Positions 45,599 to 54,776 of a stretch of DNA of 64,000 nt are shown here, one piece after another. Source of the DNA: Verrucomicrobiales bacterium (GTDB lineage Bacteria; Verrucomicrobiota; Verrucomicrobiia; Verrucomicrobiales; DEV007); contig JAEUHH010000094.1 in the NCBI GenBank assembly GCA_016795505.1, positions 1 through 64,000 of the forward strand, in the 5' to 3' direction. The position numbers and the translations under genes are program-made. Position 1 is the stretch's first letter; every line of letters starts with the position of its first letter. The notes under the pieces are model-generated. The model saw only the letters and a list, made by a program, of their open reading frames with translations. It was not told where the DNA came from and did no database searches.

Positions 45599-47068
45599 TC
45601 AGCCTTTCACATCGTAGCAGACGATGAACTCCTGGTCTCGCAGGTAAAGCTTGCCGCCGACGACCAGCGGATGGGTCCAGACCTTGCCCTTCGGATTCCG
45701 GTTCGGGCTCTGCGGGTCGAGTGTGAACTGCCCCAACTGCTTGAAGCCCTCGGGCGAGACTTCGGCCAGCGTCACGGTGCCATCATCTTCGTTCAGCGCG
45801 ATCAATTTGCCGTCGGCGATGTGGACAGCTCCCTTGGTGGTAAAACGGCCCTTCTCATTCCACACCATTTCGCCCGTCTTCCAATCCTGACAGATCAGGC
45901 CGCCGCCGTCGGAGAAGCCATAGACGTGGTCGCCGACCTTCACGACGCCACCGTGGTGATTTTTCATCACCGTATTCATCCAGACATCGCTGGTGCTGTT
46001 GTCGGCGCCGACTTTGAAGAGTTTCGACCCCACCCCGTAGCCGGAGGTCACATAGACTTCATTGCCGTCCACAATGGGAGTCGGGATCACCGCCGTCTTG
46101 CCGGGCCAGTCGGACTTCCACAGCTGCTTGCCGGTCTCGGCGTCGACGGAGACGACCTGCGACTCGAACAGCCGCACATACTGGCGTTTGCCGTTCATTT
46201 CCACCGGCACCAGCGTGGCATACTCGGCCTTGCCGGGCTTCACATCTGTGGCTTCCCACACGGTTGAGCCGGTCTTCTTGTCAAAAGCCACGATGCCGGC
46301 CTTTTGACCGCCGGGCGACACCACGACCTTGTCGCCATCGACCAGCGGCGACTCCGCAAAGCCCCAGCCGCCGGCCTGACCACCGAAGTCGGTCGCGAGG
46401 CTCTTCGACCATTTCACCTCGCCCTGCGCGGCGTCGAGACAGGCGAAGTTGCCCTTGGCATCGAGGACGTAGAGCATCCCCTCGCTGTAGGTCGGCGTGC
46501 TGCGGGGACCGTGCCCCCAGCCCGCGGCGTAGCCCTGCTGGTCGTCGCTGCCGAACTTGGTGGACCACACTTCCTTGCCGGTCGCCGTATCGACGCAGAT
46601 CGCATACACGTCCGAGCCGCGGGTGCCGATGGTGAACAGCTTTCCACCCACCACGACAAAGCTCGCATAGCCCATGCCCGCATCCTTGTAGACCCACGCC
46701 TGCTTCGGACCATCGGCCGGCCACTCCTTCATCAGACCCGTCTCCGTGGAGATGCCGTCACGATTCGGCCCGCGCCACTGCGGCCAGTCGCCGGCCGCGG
46801 CACCGCCAGTCGCCGAGCCGGCGCCCTTCGTGGCTTCCTGCTTCGCATAAGCCTGATCCTCCGCACTCAGCGCCGCGAGCGGGACCTGGGCTTTGCGACC
46901 ACCCACATTGAGGATGACCGTCTCTCCCTCGAGAGCGACAAAATCGGCTTCGATCTTTTTACCCGTGGACGACTGGGTCCAGGTGCGGGCCTCGGCGAGA
47001 CCGGTCAGGCTGGCCACCAGGGCCACGGCGGGAAGGGAACGGAGGAGAAAATGGCTGCGGGAGTTCAT
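45599..47068 (-). CDS. Secreted SHD1-domain PQQ-like beta-propeller protein
   Basis: This 489-residue protein has a signal peptide (LPAVALVASLTGLAEAR). An SHD1-like module follows at residues about 28-80 (RTWTQSSTGKKIEADFVALE, ending QVPLAALSAEDQAYA), which is a small beta-domain found in many PVC secreted proteins. After WPQWRGPNRDGIS comes a PQQ-like beta-propeller with VDTATGKEVWS and VDAETGKQLWK blade motifs. The propeller resembles the other two in the window but the SHD1 module is only here. A binding function is more likely than catalysis. The start is the ATG at 47068; a longer in-frame form from 47137 would add residues before the signal. Confidence 0.87.
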   Translation of the reverse strand: MNSRSHFLLRSLPAVALVASLTGLAEARTWTQSSTGKKIEADFVALEGETVILNVGGRKAQVPLAALSAEDQAYAKQEATKGAGSATGGAAAGDWPQWRGPNRDGISTETGLMKEWPADGPKQAWVYKDAGMGYASFVVVGGKLFTIGTRGSDVYAICVDTATGKEVWSTKFGSDDQQGYAAGWGHGPRSTPTYSEGMLYVLDAKGNFACLDAAQGEVKWSKSLATDFGGQAGGWGFAESPLVDGDKVVVSPGGQKAGIVAFDKKTGSTVWEATDVKPGKAEYATLVPVEMNGKRQYVRLFESQVVSVDAETGKQLWKSDWPGKTAVIPTPIVDGNEVYVTSGYGVGSKLFKVGADNSTSDVWMNTVMKNHHGGVVKVGDHVYGFSDGGGLICQDWKTGEMVWNEKGRFTTKGAVHIADGKLIALNEDDGTVTLAEVSPEGFKQLGQFTLDPQSPNRNPKGKVWTHPLVVGGKLYLRDQEFIVCYDVKG

Positions 47069-47368
47069 ATCAGCGGAAACAGTGCCAGCCAAGCCCGCGC
47101 CGCGCAACCCCCATCGCGTGGGAATTCGTACCCGCAATCGCGTTGCCAGATTTCAGGTTTCAGACCAGAGAAGGCCAGATTGGCTTTGCCGCCCCGGCCG
47201 ATGTCGGCTATGAGCGATCCTTGCCGCATCATCGAAATCGCCACAAATGGGACCAAGTTCAAATTGGTCGCGGAATGCCAACAAGAGAAGACTAGCGAAA
47301 GTATCTGCGGTCGAGCCTGAGCCCTCTGGCCAAAGCCGCCCCGGATCACGTTTGGAAAGCTCCCACCC
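47069..47368. other. 300-bp gap before the helicase gene
   Basis: The region between two divergent genes holds a 39-codon ATG-started frame (47201-47320, plus) with no visible ribosome-binding site. I cannot support it as a gene. No promoter or hairpin stands out. Confidence 0.4.
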
Positions 47369-50119
47369 ATGCCAGATCCGAAAGCCATCATCAGATACCT
47401 GAGGGAGTGCTATCGGGAAAATGGCCATCGCGGTGGACTGTGGAATATCCACTCGGGATCGGTCAGTCTCCGGCTGTTTTTGAATGGAAAAGACTTCCTC
47501 CACTCCCGGCCCGAGGCGGCGGACTCTCACTACATCCGCGAATCCACCGCCTCCACGCTGGCCCGCGAAGCAGCCCTCCATCGCAAAGAGAGGGAATTGC
47601 TCTATGGGACTCTTTTTGTCATCGGTCGTGCGGAAGTGCCCGGCGGCCGGTCGGAGACGGTTTGTGCCCCCCTGCTGCTTTACCCGGCCACCCTGGTTAC
47701 GACAGGCCTCGCTCAAGGCGCCCACCTGCACATCGACCCAGACCGGGGCCAGCTGAACGCCCCCGTTCTCGAAGCCATCGGCGGAGAGGACTTCGCGGCG
47801 CGGTTGGAAGAAGCCATCACCCCAGCCCTGGTCACCGAAGGTTGCGTTGGTCGTCTTCGCGACGCCATTTGCGAAGCCCTGCCAGACAGAGCCACCGACG
47901 AATGGCTCGGCTATCCCGAACTCATCGCGGGAGCGACTCTGCGGACCCGGATGGACGCACACCTGTCCGATCCAGGAGGAAGCGGCTACCTTCTGCTGTC
48001 GGCAGCCTGCGTGGCGCTGGTCCAAAAAAGCACCGAGATGCGCGGCGTGCTCAATGAACTGGACACGATGAGTGAGAATGACTGCATCTTGTCTTCTCCG
48101 GTGCTGTCCTTGATGGGCGAATATCCGCGCCCGGTCGCCTTATCCTCGATCGGGCGTATTCCAGCCACCCTGAGCCCAGCCCAGGAACGTGTCGTGGCAT
48201 CGGCCCGCGTCCGCCCCCTCACCGTTGTGATCGGCCCTCCTGGCACCGGAAAGTCCTTTACCATCGCCGCCCTCGCCATCGAGGCTCTCAGCCGCAATCA
48301 ATCGGTTCTGATCGCCGCAAAGATGGATCATGCCGTCGATGTCGTGACTCGAAAAATCGAGGAATCGATCGGCCTCGTAGGCGTGGTCAACCGCGGTGGA
48401 CGCAGCGAGCAACTGCGGAGGCTGAAGGATTTCATCGACGAACTCCTCACCGGGCTCCACACGACCAACGCTCCCGATAGCTCCACCCTCCGCCTCGCCC
48501 AACGGGATCTGGAAAGGCTGGAGAAAGGCATCCTCGCTCTCGCTCACCGTATCGAGCGGCGTATCAGCCAGGAGATCCGTCACAGCGCCCTGCTGGCTGA
48601 TCCCGCTCCGGGATTCCTGCGCCGTTGGGCGCGCCGCCGCCTGCTCCGACGAATCCAACGCCGGCAGGAATCCGAACTTTGGGAACTGACCGACGAACTG
48701 GCCAGCCTGATAGACCGCCGCAACCAGGCCACCATCGGCTACCTCCGGATGCAGAGAACCTCGCGTCTCGCCGGGCTTCTGCGCCGCGAGCGCGAGATGA
48801 TGCGCGACTTCCTGCGCGGACTCCGGGCTCGCACGGGGACACGGCAGAGCGAGTTCTTCTCAAAATTCAGCCTGCGACGCCTCCTTGACGCCCTGCCTGT
48901 CTGGCTGGTGACCATCTCTGACATCCACCGGATCCTGCCTCTGGAGTTGGAGCCGTTCGACCTCGCCATCATTGACGAGGCCACCCAGTGCGATATCGCC
49001 TCCGCCCTGCCCATCCTGCAACGGGCCCGGCGCGCCGTCATCGTCGGAGATCCCAAACAGCTCAGACACCTGTCCTTCCTTCCCGCCACGCGCCAGCACT
49101 CTATTGCAGAGCGATTCGGTCTCAATGAAGCCGATTTGGCTCGGTGGAATTTCCGCGACGTCAGCCTGCTCGATCTGGCACTCGGTTCTGTGACCGACCA
49201 GGACCAGATCGCCTTTCTCAACGAGCACTTCCGCAGTCGGCCCGGCATTATCGCCTTCAGCAATCGCGAATTCTATGCCGACCAGTTGCACATCATGACG
49301 GGATTTCGTCCGGGCGATGCAGACAGTGCGCCTGCCCTGCGATTTCATCATTTGCCGCAGGGCCGCCGTGAGGAGAACGGGACCAATCCGGCCGAGGCCG
49401 AAGCCATCATCAACGCCATCACCGCGATCGCTGCCTACGAGGCTCCCCTGCCGACCGATCTCACGACCAGCATCGGCGTGCTGTCCCCATTCCGCGACCA
49501 GGCGGATTGCCTGCTTGAATTGTTGTCCAAGCATCCCGATGCCGGAAACCTGATCACCCGGCACGACCTCCTGGTCGGCACCGCCCACACCTTTCAGGGC
49601 GAAGAACGCGACCACATGTTCGTGTCCCTCGTCGTGGACGACCACTCCCCATCGGCCAGCCTCAGATTTCTGCAAAAGCCGGATGTCTTCAATGTTGCCA
49701 TCACCCGTGCCCGGCTTCAGCAGGACATTTTTCAATCCATCTCCCCCGGCCGGCTCGATCCGCGGTCCCTCCTCGCCCGGTACCTCGCCTCGGACCCATC
49801 GCCGACCACCACTGCCCCGTCCCGTCCCTCTGATGCCATTCTCGCCGAGATCGCCGATGCCCTCCGGAAGGCTGGCGCCACCGTCCGCGCCCACGTATCT
49901 CTGGCCGGCACTGAAGTCGATCTGGTGTATTCCATCGGTGGTCGTGCCCGCGGCGTCGATTTGATCACCGGCATCGGTCAAGCCGCCTCCTCGCTGACAA
50001 CGGAACAGGCCCTCGCCTTCCGCCGGGCTGGGTTGGCGGTGATTCCCGTGCCAGTCAGCGTCTGGATGACGGCTCCTCAGCGCTGTCTCGACCGCCTCCT
50101 CGCACCGCCGCTTGCCTGA
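47369..50119 (+). CDS. SF1 DNA/RNA helicase with degenerate nuclease-like C-terminus
   Basis: This 916-residue protein has an N-terminal DUF-like region (about 1-265), then an SF1 (Upf1/Dna2-like) helicase core: Walker A GPPGTGKS near 289, Walker B IIDEATQ near 534, VGDPKQLRHLSF, GTAHTFQGEERDH and NVAITRAR. A helical insertion of about 190 residues lies between Walker A and B. The last 95 residues (VSLAGTEVDLVYSIGG to AFRRAGLAVIPVPVSVW) resemble the MTES_1575-type restriction-endonuclease-like domain seen at this position in related helicases, but a complete ExK motif is not visible. Related helicases occur in defence loci; the substrate here is not known. Confidence 0.85.
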   Translation: MPDPKAIIRYLRECYRENGHRGGLWNIHSGSVSLRLFLNGKDFLHSRPEAADSHYIRESTASTLAREAALHRKERELLYGTLFVIGRAEVPGGRSETVCAPLLLYPATLVTTGLAQGAHLHIDPDRGQLNAPVLEAIGGEDFAARLEEAITPALVTEGCVGRLRDAICEALPDRATDEWLGYPELIAGATLRTRMDAHLSDPGGSGYLLLSAACVALVQKSTEMRGVLNELDTMSENDCILSSPVLSLMGEYPRPVALSSIGRIPATLSPAQERVVASARVRPLTVVIGPPGTGKSFTIAALAIEALSRNQSVLIAAKMDHAVDVVTRKIEESIGLVGVVNRGGRSEQLRRLKDFIDELLTGLHTTNAPDSSTLRLAQRDLERLEKGILALAHRIERRISQEIRHSALLADPAPGFLRRWARRRLLRRIQRRQESELWELTDELASLIDRRNQATIGYLRMQRTSRLAGLLRREREMMRDFLRGLRARTGTRQSEFFSKFSLRRLLDALPVWLVTISDIHRILPLELEPFDLAIIDEATQCDIASALPILQRARRAVIVGDPKQLRHLSFLPATRQHSIAERFGLNEADLARWNFRDVSLLDLALGSVTDQDQIAFLNEHFRSRPGIIAFSNREFYADQLHIMTGFRPGDADSAPALRFHHLPQGRREENGTNPAEAEAIINAITAIAAYEAPLPTDLTTSIGVLSPFRDQADCLLELLSKHPDAGNLITRHDLLVGTAHTFQGEERDHMFVSLVVDDHSPSASLRFLQKPDVFNVAITRARLQQDIFQSISPGRLDPRSLLARYLASDPSPTTTAPSRPSDAILAEIADALRKAGATVRAHVSLAGTEVDLVYSIGGRARGVDLITGIGQAASSLTTEQALAFRRAGLAVIPVPVSVWMTAPQRCLDRLLAPPLA

Positions 50120-50164
50120 TACCCCCTCCGCCCCCACCTTGCGCCCAGTCGCTCTCCGCATCCG

Positions 50165-51283
50165 ATGGCCGCCATCTCCCATCTCTACGTTCACATCCCC
50201 TTCTGCCATCACATCTGTCCGTATTGCGGCTTCTACAAGCACCAACCGGGCCGGCTGGCCAATCGCGCCTTTGTCGATGCCCTACTCGATGAGCTGAGAC
50301 TCGCCGCCCGCGACACGGACCTCGCCCTCGAGACCATCTTTTTCGGCGGCGGCACCCCCACCCTGCTCAGCCCGTCCCATCTGGAGCGGCTGCTCACCGG
50401 CCTCGCCGGGCTGACCGACCTCTCCGGGGTGCGCGAGTGGACTCTGGAGGCCAATCCCGCCACCTTCGATCTGGCCAAAGCCAGCCTGCTCCGCGACCTC
50501 GGCGTCACCCGCATCTCGCTGGGCGTGCAGAGCTGGCAGACCGATACGCTGGCCACCCTGGGACGCGATCACAGTCCCGAGCAGGCAGAAGCCGCCTACC
50601 ACGTGCTCCGGGAGGCCGGCTTCGCCTCCGTGGGCATCGATCTCATCTTCTCCGTGCCGGGCCAGACCGCCGCCGGATGGGCTGCCGATCTGGACAAAGC
50701 CATCGCGCTCGGTGCCGACCACGTCTCGGCCTACAACCTTACCTACGAGGAGGATACGGAGTTCCTCACCCGGCACGAGCGCGGCGAACTCAACAGCGAC
50801 GAGGACCGCGACGCCTCCCTCTTTTACCTCGCCATCGACACCCTGGAGGGCGCCGGCTACCGGCACTACGAGATCTCGAACTACGCCCGCCCCGGCCACG
50901 AATCGCTCCACAATCAGGCCTACTGGTCCGGCGCCGACTACCTCGGCATCGGCCCGGGTGCCGTCTCCACCGTGGAGGGGCGCCGCTGGAAGTCCCTGCC
51001 CGACACCGCCGCCTGGATTGCCCGCATCCAGGCCGGCCAGCCTGCCCACACCGAGTTGGAACACCTCACCGACGAGGACCGCCGTCTCGAGCGCCTCGCC
51101 CTGCAGTTTCGCACCGCCGAAGGCATACCCGCCGCCATCGTCGCGGGAGGCGATCTCCGATCAGACCCTGTCTCATCGCTGATCGAACAGGGTCTCATCG
51201 AAATCGCCCCGCCCGGCGACCGCCTGCGCCTCACCCGCCGGGGCAAGGCTCTCGCCGACAGCGTCACCGCCGCTCTCGCCTGA
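50165..51283 (+). CDS. hemW: HemW-like radical SAM protein with a repeat-derived segment
   Basis: This 372-residue protein is a radical SAM protein of the HemW (heme chaperone, formerly coproporphyrinogen oxidase-like) family. The iron-sulphur motif is CHHICPYC (C-x3-C-x2-C) near residue 14. FFGGGTPTLL, SLGVQSW, FSVPGQT and the Tyr-rich HYEISNYARPGHES are all family motifs. HemW C-termini end in a small winged-helix region. Here residues about 331-346 (RSDPVSSLIEQGLIEI) are translated from two units of the dispersed ACCCTGT repeat (51157-51201), still in frame. The start is the ATG at 50165, 45 bp after the helicase stop. Heme trafficking is the likely role. Confidence 0.93.
   Translation: MAAISHLYVHIPFCHHICPYCGFYKHQPGRLANRAFVDALLDELRLAARDTDLALETIFFGGGTPTLLSPSHLERLLTGLAGLTDLSGVREWTLEANPATFDLAKASLLRDLGVTRISLGVQSWQTDTLATLGRDHSPEQAEAAYHVLREAGFASVGIDLIFSVPGQTAAGWAADLDKAIALGADHVSAYNLTYEEDTEFLTRHERGELNSDEDRDASLFYLAIDTLEGAGYRHYEISNYARPGHESLHNQAYWSGADYLGIGPGAVSTVEGRRWKSLPDTAAWIARIQAGQPAHTELEHLTDEDRRLERLALQFRTAEGIPAAIVAGGDLRSDPVSSLIEQGLIEIAPPGDRLRLTRRGKALADSVTAALA
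51157..51201 (+). repeat. 22-bp-period ACCCTGT units inside hemW, cluster E (2 units)
   Basis: The first unit (51157-51179) is on the plus strand and the second (51179-51201) is inverted relative to it. They share one base and keep the 22-bp step. Forty-five coding bases derive from the repeat without a frameshift or stop codon. Confidence 0.9.
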
Positions 51284-51346
51284 TTGCCGCCGGGGGGGAG
51301 AAAGCTGGCACGAACTCTGCTTTTCCAGCTTTCACCCTCTGTTTCA

Positions 51347-52783
51347 ATGTTCGAAAACTACCAAAAGGACCATTTCTTCGACGAGATGTTCGTGTCCGGC
51401 GACCACGACGTCTTCGACTTCTACCAGCCTCTCCGCGAGCGATTCGACCGCCTCAGCGAGGCTGAGCTCAGTGAGAAACGCCGGCGCGTCGACCACGGCT
51501 TTCTCGAGCAGGGCGTGACCTTTACCGTCTACGGCGACGAGCAGGGCACCGAGCGCATCTTTCCCTTCGACCTGATTCCGCGGGTCATCCCGGACGCCGA
51601 GTGGCGACTCGTCGAGCAGGGTCTGACCCAGCGCATCATCGCGCTGAATCTTTTTCTCCACGATGTCTATCACGAGGGCCGCATCATCAAGGACGGTATC
51701 ATCCCCGAGGATGTGGTGAAGACCGCCGCCCACTACCGCCCCGAGATGCTCGGCGTGCAGGTGCCGCGCGATATCTACATCCACATCTGTGGCTCGGACC
51801 TGATCCGCGACGGCGAGGGACGCTATCTGGTGCTGGAGGACAACGGCCGCTGCCCGTCCGGCGTCTCCTACCTGCTGGAAAACCGAGAGGCGATGAAACG
51901 CGCCTTCCCTGGCCTTTATCGGAAATGTGGCGTGCGCCCGGTCGATCAGTATCCCGAGCTGTTGCTGAAAACGCTGCAACACCTCTCTCCCCGCACCGGC
52001 CAGACACCCGTCTGCGTGCTGCTGACGCCCGGCGTGTACAACAGCGCCTATTTCGAACACACCTTCCTCGCCCGGAAGATGGGCATCGAGATCGTGGAAG
52101 GCCGCGACCTCATCGCCACGGACGGCTATGTCTACATGCGCACCACCAAGGGTCTCGTGCAGGTGGACGTCATCTACCGCCGCCTCGACGACGACTTCCT
52201 CGACCCCGCCGTCTTCCGGCCCGATTCCATGCTCGGCGTGCCCGGCATCATGGAGGCTTACCTGCGTGGCAATGTCGCGCTGGCCAATGCCGTCGGCACC
52301 GGCGTCGCCGATGACAAGGTCACCTACGCCTATGTGCCGGACATGATCCGTTACTACCTCGCCCAGGACCCCATCCTGGACAACGTGCCCACCTACCTCG
52401 CCTGGAAAGCCGACGACCAGAAGTACATCCTCGAAAACCTCGAGCGCCTCGTGGTGAAAGCCGCCAACGAATCCGGCGGCTATGGCATGCTAATGGGCCC
52501 CTCCTCCACCGCCGCCGAGCGCGCCGAGTTCGCCGACCGCATCCGCCACACACCGCGCAACTATATCGCCCAGCCCGTCGTCCCACTCTCCCGCCATCCC
52601 ACCATCTGCGACGACATGGCCATCGAGGGGCGCCACGTCGATCTGCGCCCCTTCATCCTCTATGGCGAGGATGTTGAGATCATCCCCGGCGGCCTCACCC
52701 GCGTCGCCCTGAAAAAGGGCTCCCTCGTCGTCAATTCCTCCCAAGGCGGCGGCAGCAAGGACACCTGGGTACTCTACCGCTGA
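51347..52783 (+). CDS. Circularly permuted ATP-grasp protein
   Basis: This 478-residue protein is of the circularly permuted ATP-grasp type 2 family (DUF404/DUF407-like). Segments include [20 protein letters not shown] near the start, [39 protein letters not shown] (nucleotide-binding loop) and the C-terminal [18 protein letters not shown]. The family is predicted to form amide or ester bonds between peptides or small amines and carboxylates using ATP. It starts a three-gene unit with alpha-E and transglutaminase-like genes, which often occur together. Comparative genomics assigns the set to peptide modification or synthesis, but few members are characterised. Start at the ATG at 51347; 51284 is an in-frame alternative with no family-like N-terminus. 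Confidence 0.92.
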   Translation: MFENYQKDHFFDEMFVSGDHDVFDFYQPLRERFDRLSEAELSEKRRRVDHGFLEQGVTFTVYGDEQGTERIFPFDLIPRVIPDAEWRLVEQGLTQRIIALNLFLHDVYHEGRIIKDGIIPEDVVKTAAHYRPEMLGVQVPRDIYIHICGSDLIRDGEGRYLVLEDNGRCPSGVSYLLENREAMKRAFPGLYRKCGVRPVDQYPELLLKTLQHLSPRTGQTPVCVLLTPGVYNSAYFEHTFLARKMGIEIVEGRDLIATDGYVYMRTTKGLVQVDVIYRRLDDDFLDPAVFRPDSMLGVPGIMEAYLRGNVALANAVGTGVADDKVTYAYVPDMIRYYLAQDPILDNVPTYLAWKADDQKYILENLERLVVKAANESGGYGMLMGPSSTAAERAEFADRIRHTPRNYIAQPVVPLSRHPTICDDMAIEGRHVDLRPFILYGEDVEIIPGGLTRVALKKGSLVVNSSQGGGSKDTWVLYR

Positions 52784-52822
52784 CCCGACGTTTTCCCCTC
52801 ATACCCCCATTTTCCCCTGCCC

Positions 52823-53824
52823 ATGCTATCCCGCGTCGCCGACAGTCTCTACTGGCTGAGCCGATACCTCGAGCGCGCCGAGAATCTCGCCCGCCTTGTC
52901 GATGTGAACCGCCATGACGCCCTCGACTCCACCGGTGGCGAGGACAACGAAGCCGTCTGGCGTCCCCTCCTCTATGCCACCTGCACCGAGACCGCCTTCA
53001 CTGAGGCCCGGCTGGAGGGCGATCCCCACGCCACCGAGGTCGGGGCCTTCATCATGTTTTCGCATCGGAATCCCGACTCCGTCCGCCAGTGCATCGCCAC
53101 CGCCCGGGAAAACGCCCGGATGGTCCGCGACCAGATTTCCGAAGAAATGTGGCTGGAGTTGAACAGCATCCACCTCTTCATGCAGTCCGCCGACGCCGAG
53201 GATCTCTGGCGCCGCCAGCCCGAGGCCCTGTGCCGCGAAGTCATCAAATTTTCCCTGCTCTTTCAGGGGCTCAGCGACGCCACCATCGTCCACGATGAAG
53301 GCTGGCAATTCGTCCAGTTGGGCAAGTTCATCGAGCGCGCCGACAAAACCAGCCGCATCCTCGACATCCTGACGTATTTCACCGAACCGGAGCGCACCGA
53401 ACTGGCCTCCGTGCTGCGGTCCTGCTCCGGCTTCAGCGCCTTCCGCGCCGAGTTTCGTGGTGACATTACCCTGCCCAACGTGATGGCATTCCTCCTTTTC
53501 TCCCAGTCCTTCCCCCGCTCCGTGCGCTTCTGCGTGCGCCGGCTCGACGGCGTGCTCCACGCCATCTCGGGCGTCCCCATCGGCACCTTTTCGAACGAAG
53601 CCGAGCGACTCACCGGCGGCATGCTCGCCCAGTTGAACTTCTCCAGCCTCGACTCCGTATGGCAGTCCGGCTTGCACGACTACATCGACGGGCTGCAACA
53701 GCGGCTCAACGACATCGGGCAGCGGGTTTTTGAAACCTACGTGCTGCTCCCTTCGGAAATCCGCAATGTGAACCGTGCCGATGGCCATCGCCCGCAGTTG
53801 CAAGCCCAGCAACAGCAGCAATAA
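52823..53824 (+). CDS. Alpha-E domain protein (DUF403-like)
   Basis: This 333-residue all-helical protein belongs to the alpha-E family, named for conserved helices with acidic residues. It begins MLSRVADSLYWLSRYLERAE, the family signature, and further has WQFVQLGKFIERADKTSRIL and LPNVMAFLLFSQSFPRSVRF. The tail is Gln-rich. No enzymatic motif is known for the family. It pairs with permuted ATP-grasp and transglutaminase-like genes in many bacteria. The gene is 39 bp after the ATP-grasp gene and 6 bp before the next one, so the three are co-translated or nearly so. Confidence 0.94.
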   Translation: MLSRVADSLYWLSRYLERAENLARLVDVNRHDALDSTGGEDNEAVWRPLLYATCTETAFTEARLEGDPHATEVGAFIMFSHRNPDSVRQCIATARENARMVRDQISEEMWLELNSIHLFMQSADAEDLWRRQPEALCREVIKFSLLFQGLSDATIVHDEGWQFVQLGKFIERADKTSRILDILTYFTEPERTELASVLRSCSGFSAFRAEFRGDITLPNVMAFLLFSQSFPRSVRFCVRRLDGVLHAISGVPIGTFSNEAERLTGGMLAQLNFSSLDSVWQSGLHDYIDGLQQRLNDIGQRVFETYVLLPSEIRNVNRADGHRPQLQAQQQQQ

Positions 53825-53830
53825 GTCCCG

Positions 53831-54685
53831 ATGCGCCTGCGGGTCCACCATCGCACGGATTACCACTACACGACGCCCGTCACTGACAGCGTCAATGAAC
53901 TCCGACTGTACCCGGCCAGCGGCCGCTGGCAGAGCTGCGAGTCAGCTTTCATCACCGTCCTGCCCGCCGTGCGCCTGCGCCGCTATGAGGACCTGAACTG
54001 CAATGTGGTCCACCACTTCGAACTCGCCCGCCCTCACCAACGGCTCACCATCGAGAGCCGGATCACCGTGACCACGCGGGAAAAGGTCGATTTCGAGAAA
54101 CTTCCCTACGGTTTTCACCACCGCGACCTGCCCCGCTGCCAGCGGCTGGAGGAGTGCTTCCCTTTTTTGCAGGACAGTCATTACGTTACCCGCACCCCCG
54201 ACATCTGGCGCCAGGCGCTCGACATCCAGGGTGGATCCACCGACGTCTTCCAGACGAGCTATGCGATCATGGAGCACATCTTCGGCGGTTACACCTACCG
54301 CTCGGGAGCGACCACGGTGGGCACCCATGCCAGCGAGGTCATCGAGCGACGCACCGGGGTGTGCCAGGATTTTGCCCATGCCATGGTCGCCCTGTGCCGG
54401 GCCATCGGCATCCCGGCCCGCTATGTGAGCGGCTATTTTTTCGACGCCACCCGCGACCACCGGCTGCGCGGCTCGGAGGCATCGCATGCGTGGGTGGAGA
54501 TCTACATCGACGGCAGCGGCTGGATCGGGCTCGATCCCACCAACAACAAGGTCGTCGATGCCACCTACATCGTCATCGCCACCGGCCGCGACTATCGCGA
54601 TGTCGCCCCCGTCATCGGCACCTACTATGGAACCGGCCGCAGTTCCCTGTCCGTGACCGTGCAAGTTCAGCGCCTGGCCGAGTAG
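53831..54685 (+). CDS. Transglutaminase-like cysteine protease (alpha-E operon)
   Basis: This 284-residue cytoplasmic protein has an N-terminal beta domain (RLRVHHRTDYHYTTPV) common to bacterial transglutaminase-like proteins. The catalytic domain has Cys in GVCQDFAHAMVALCR, His in SEASHAWVEIY and Asp in IGLDPTNNK. The triad is complete and no export signal is present. With the ATP-grasp and alpha-E partners it may cleave or rearrange the peptide or amide that the ATP-grasp enzyme forms. Role and substrate are inference from the operon. It ends in a convergent arrangement with the TraB-like gene, and cluster F lies between the two stops. Confidence 0.92.
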   Translation: MRLRVHHRTDYHYTTPVTDSVNELRLYPASGRWQSCESAFITVLPAVRLRRYEDLNCNVVHHFELARPHQRLTIESRITVTTREKVDFEKLPYGFHHRDLPRCQRLEECFPFLQDSHYVTRTPDIWRQALDIQGGSTDVFQTSYAIMEHIFGGYTYRSGATTVGTHASEVIERRTGVCQDFAHAMVALCRAIGIPARYVSGYFFDATRDHRLRGSEASHAWVEIYIDGSGWIGLDPTNNKVVDATYIVIATGRDYRDVAPVIGTYYGTGRSSLSVTVQVQRLAE

Positions 54686-54718
54686 AAATCAAACGGGCCG
54701 GTAGAATCGGTCGAATTT

Positions 54719-54763
54719 CTGATGAAACAGGGTAGGATCGGCGATCCAACAGGGTCTCATCGG
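54719..54763 (-). repeat. 22-bp-period ACCCTGT units, cluster F (2 units)
   Basis: Units at 54719-54741 and 54741-54763, both read on the minus strand, fill the gap between two convergent stops (54685 and 54777). The second unit equals unit 1 of cluster C over 23 bases. Confidence 0.9.
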
Positions 54764-54776
54764 AAACGCCCCGCAA

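Noticed and set aside
47201-47320. A 39-codon ORF upstream of the helicase gene
   Set aside because: It has an ATG but no ribosome-binding site, is very short and has no family signature.
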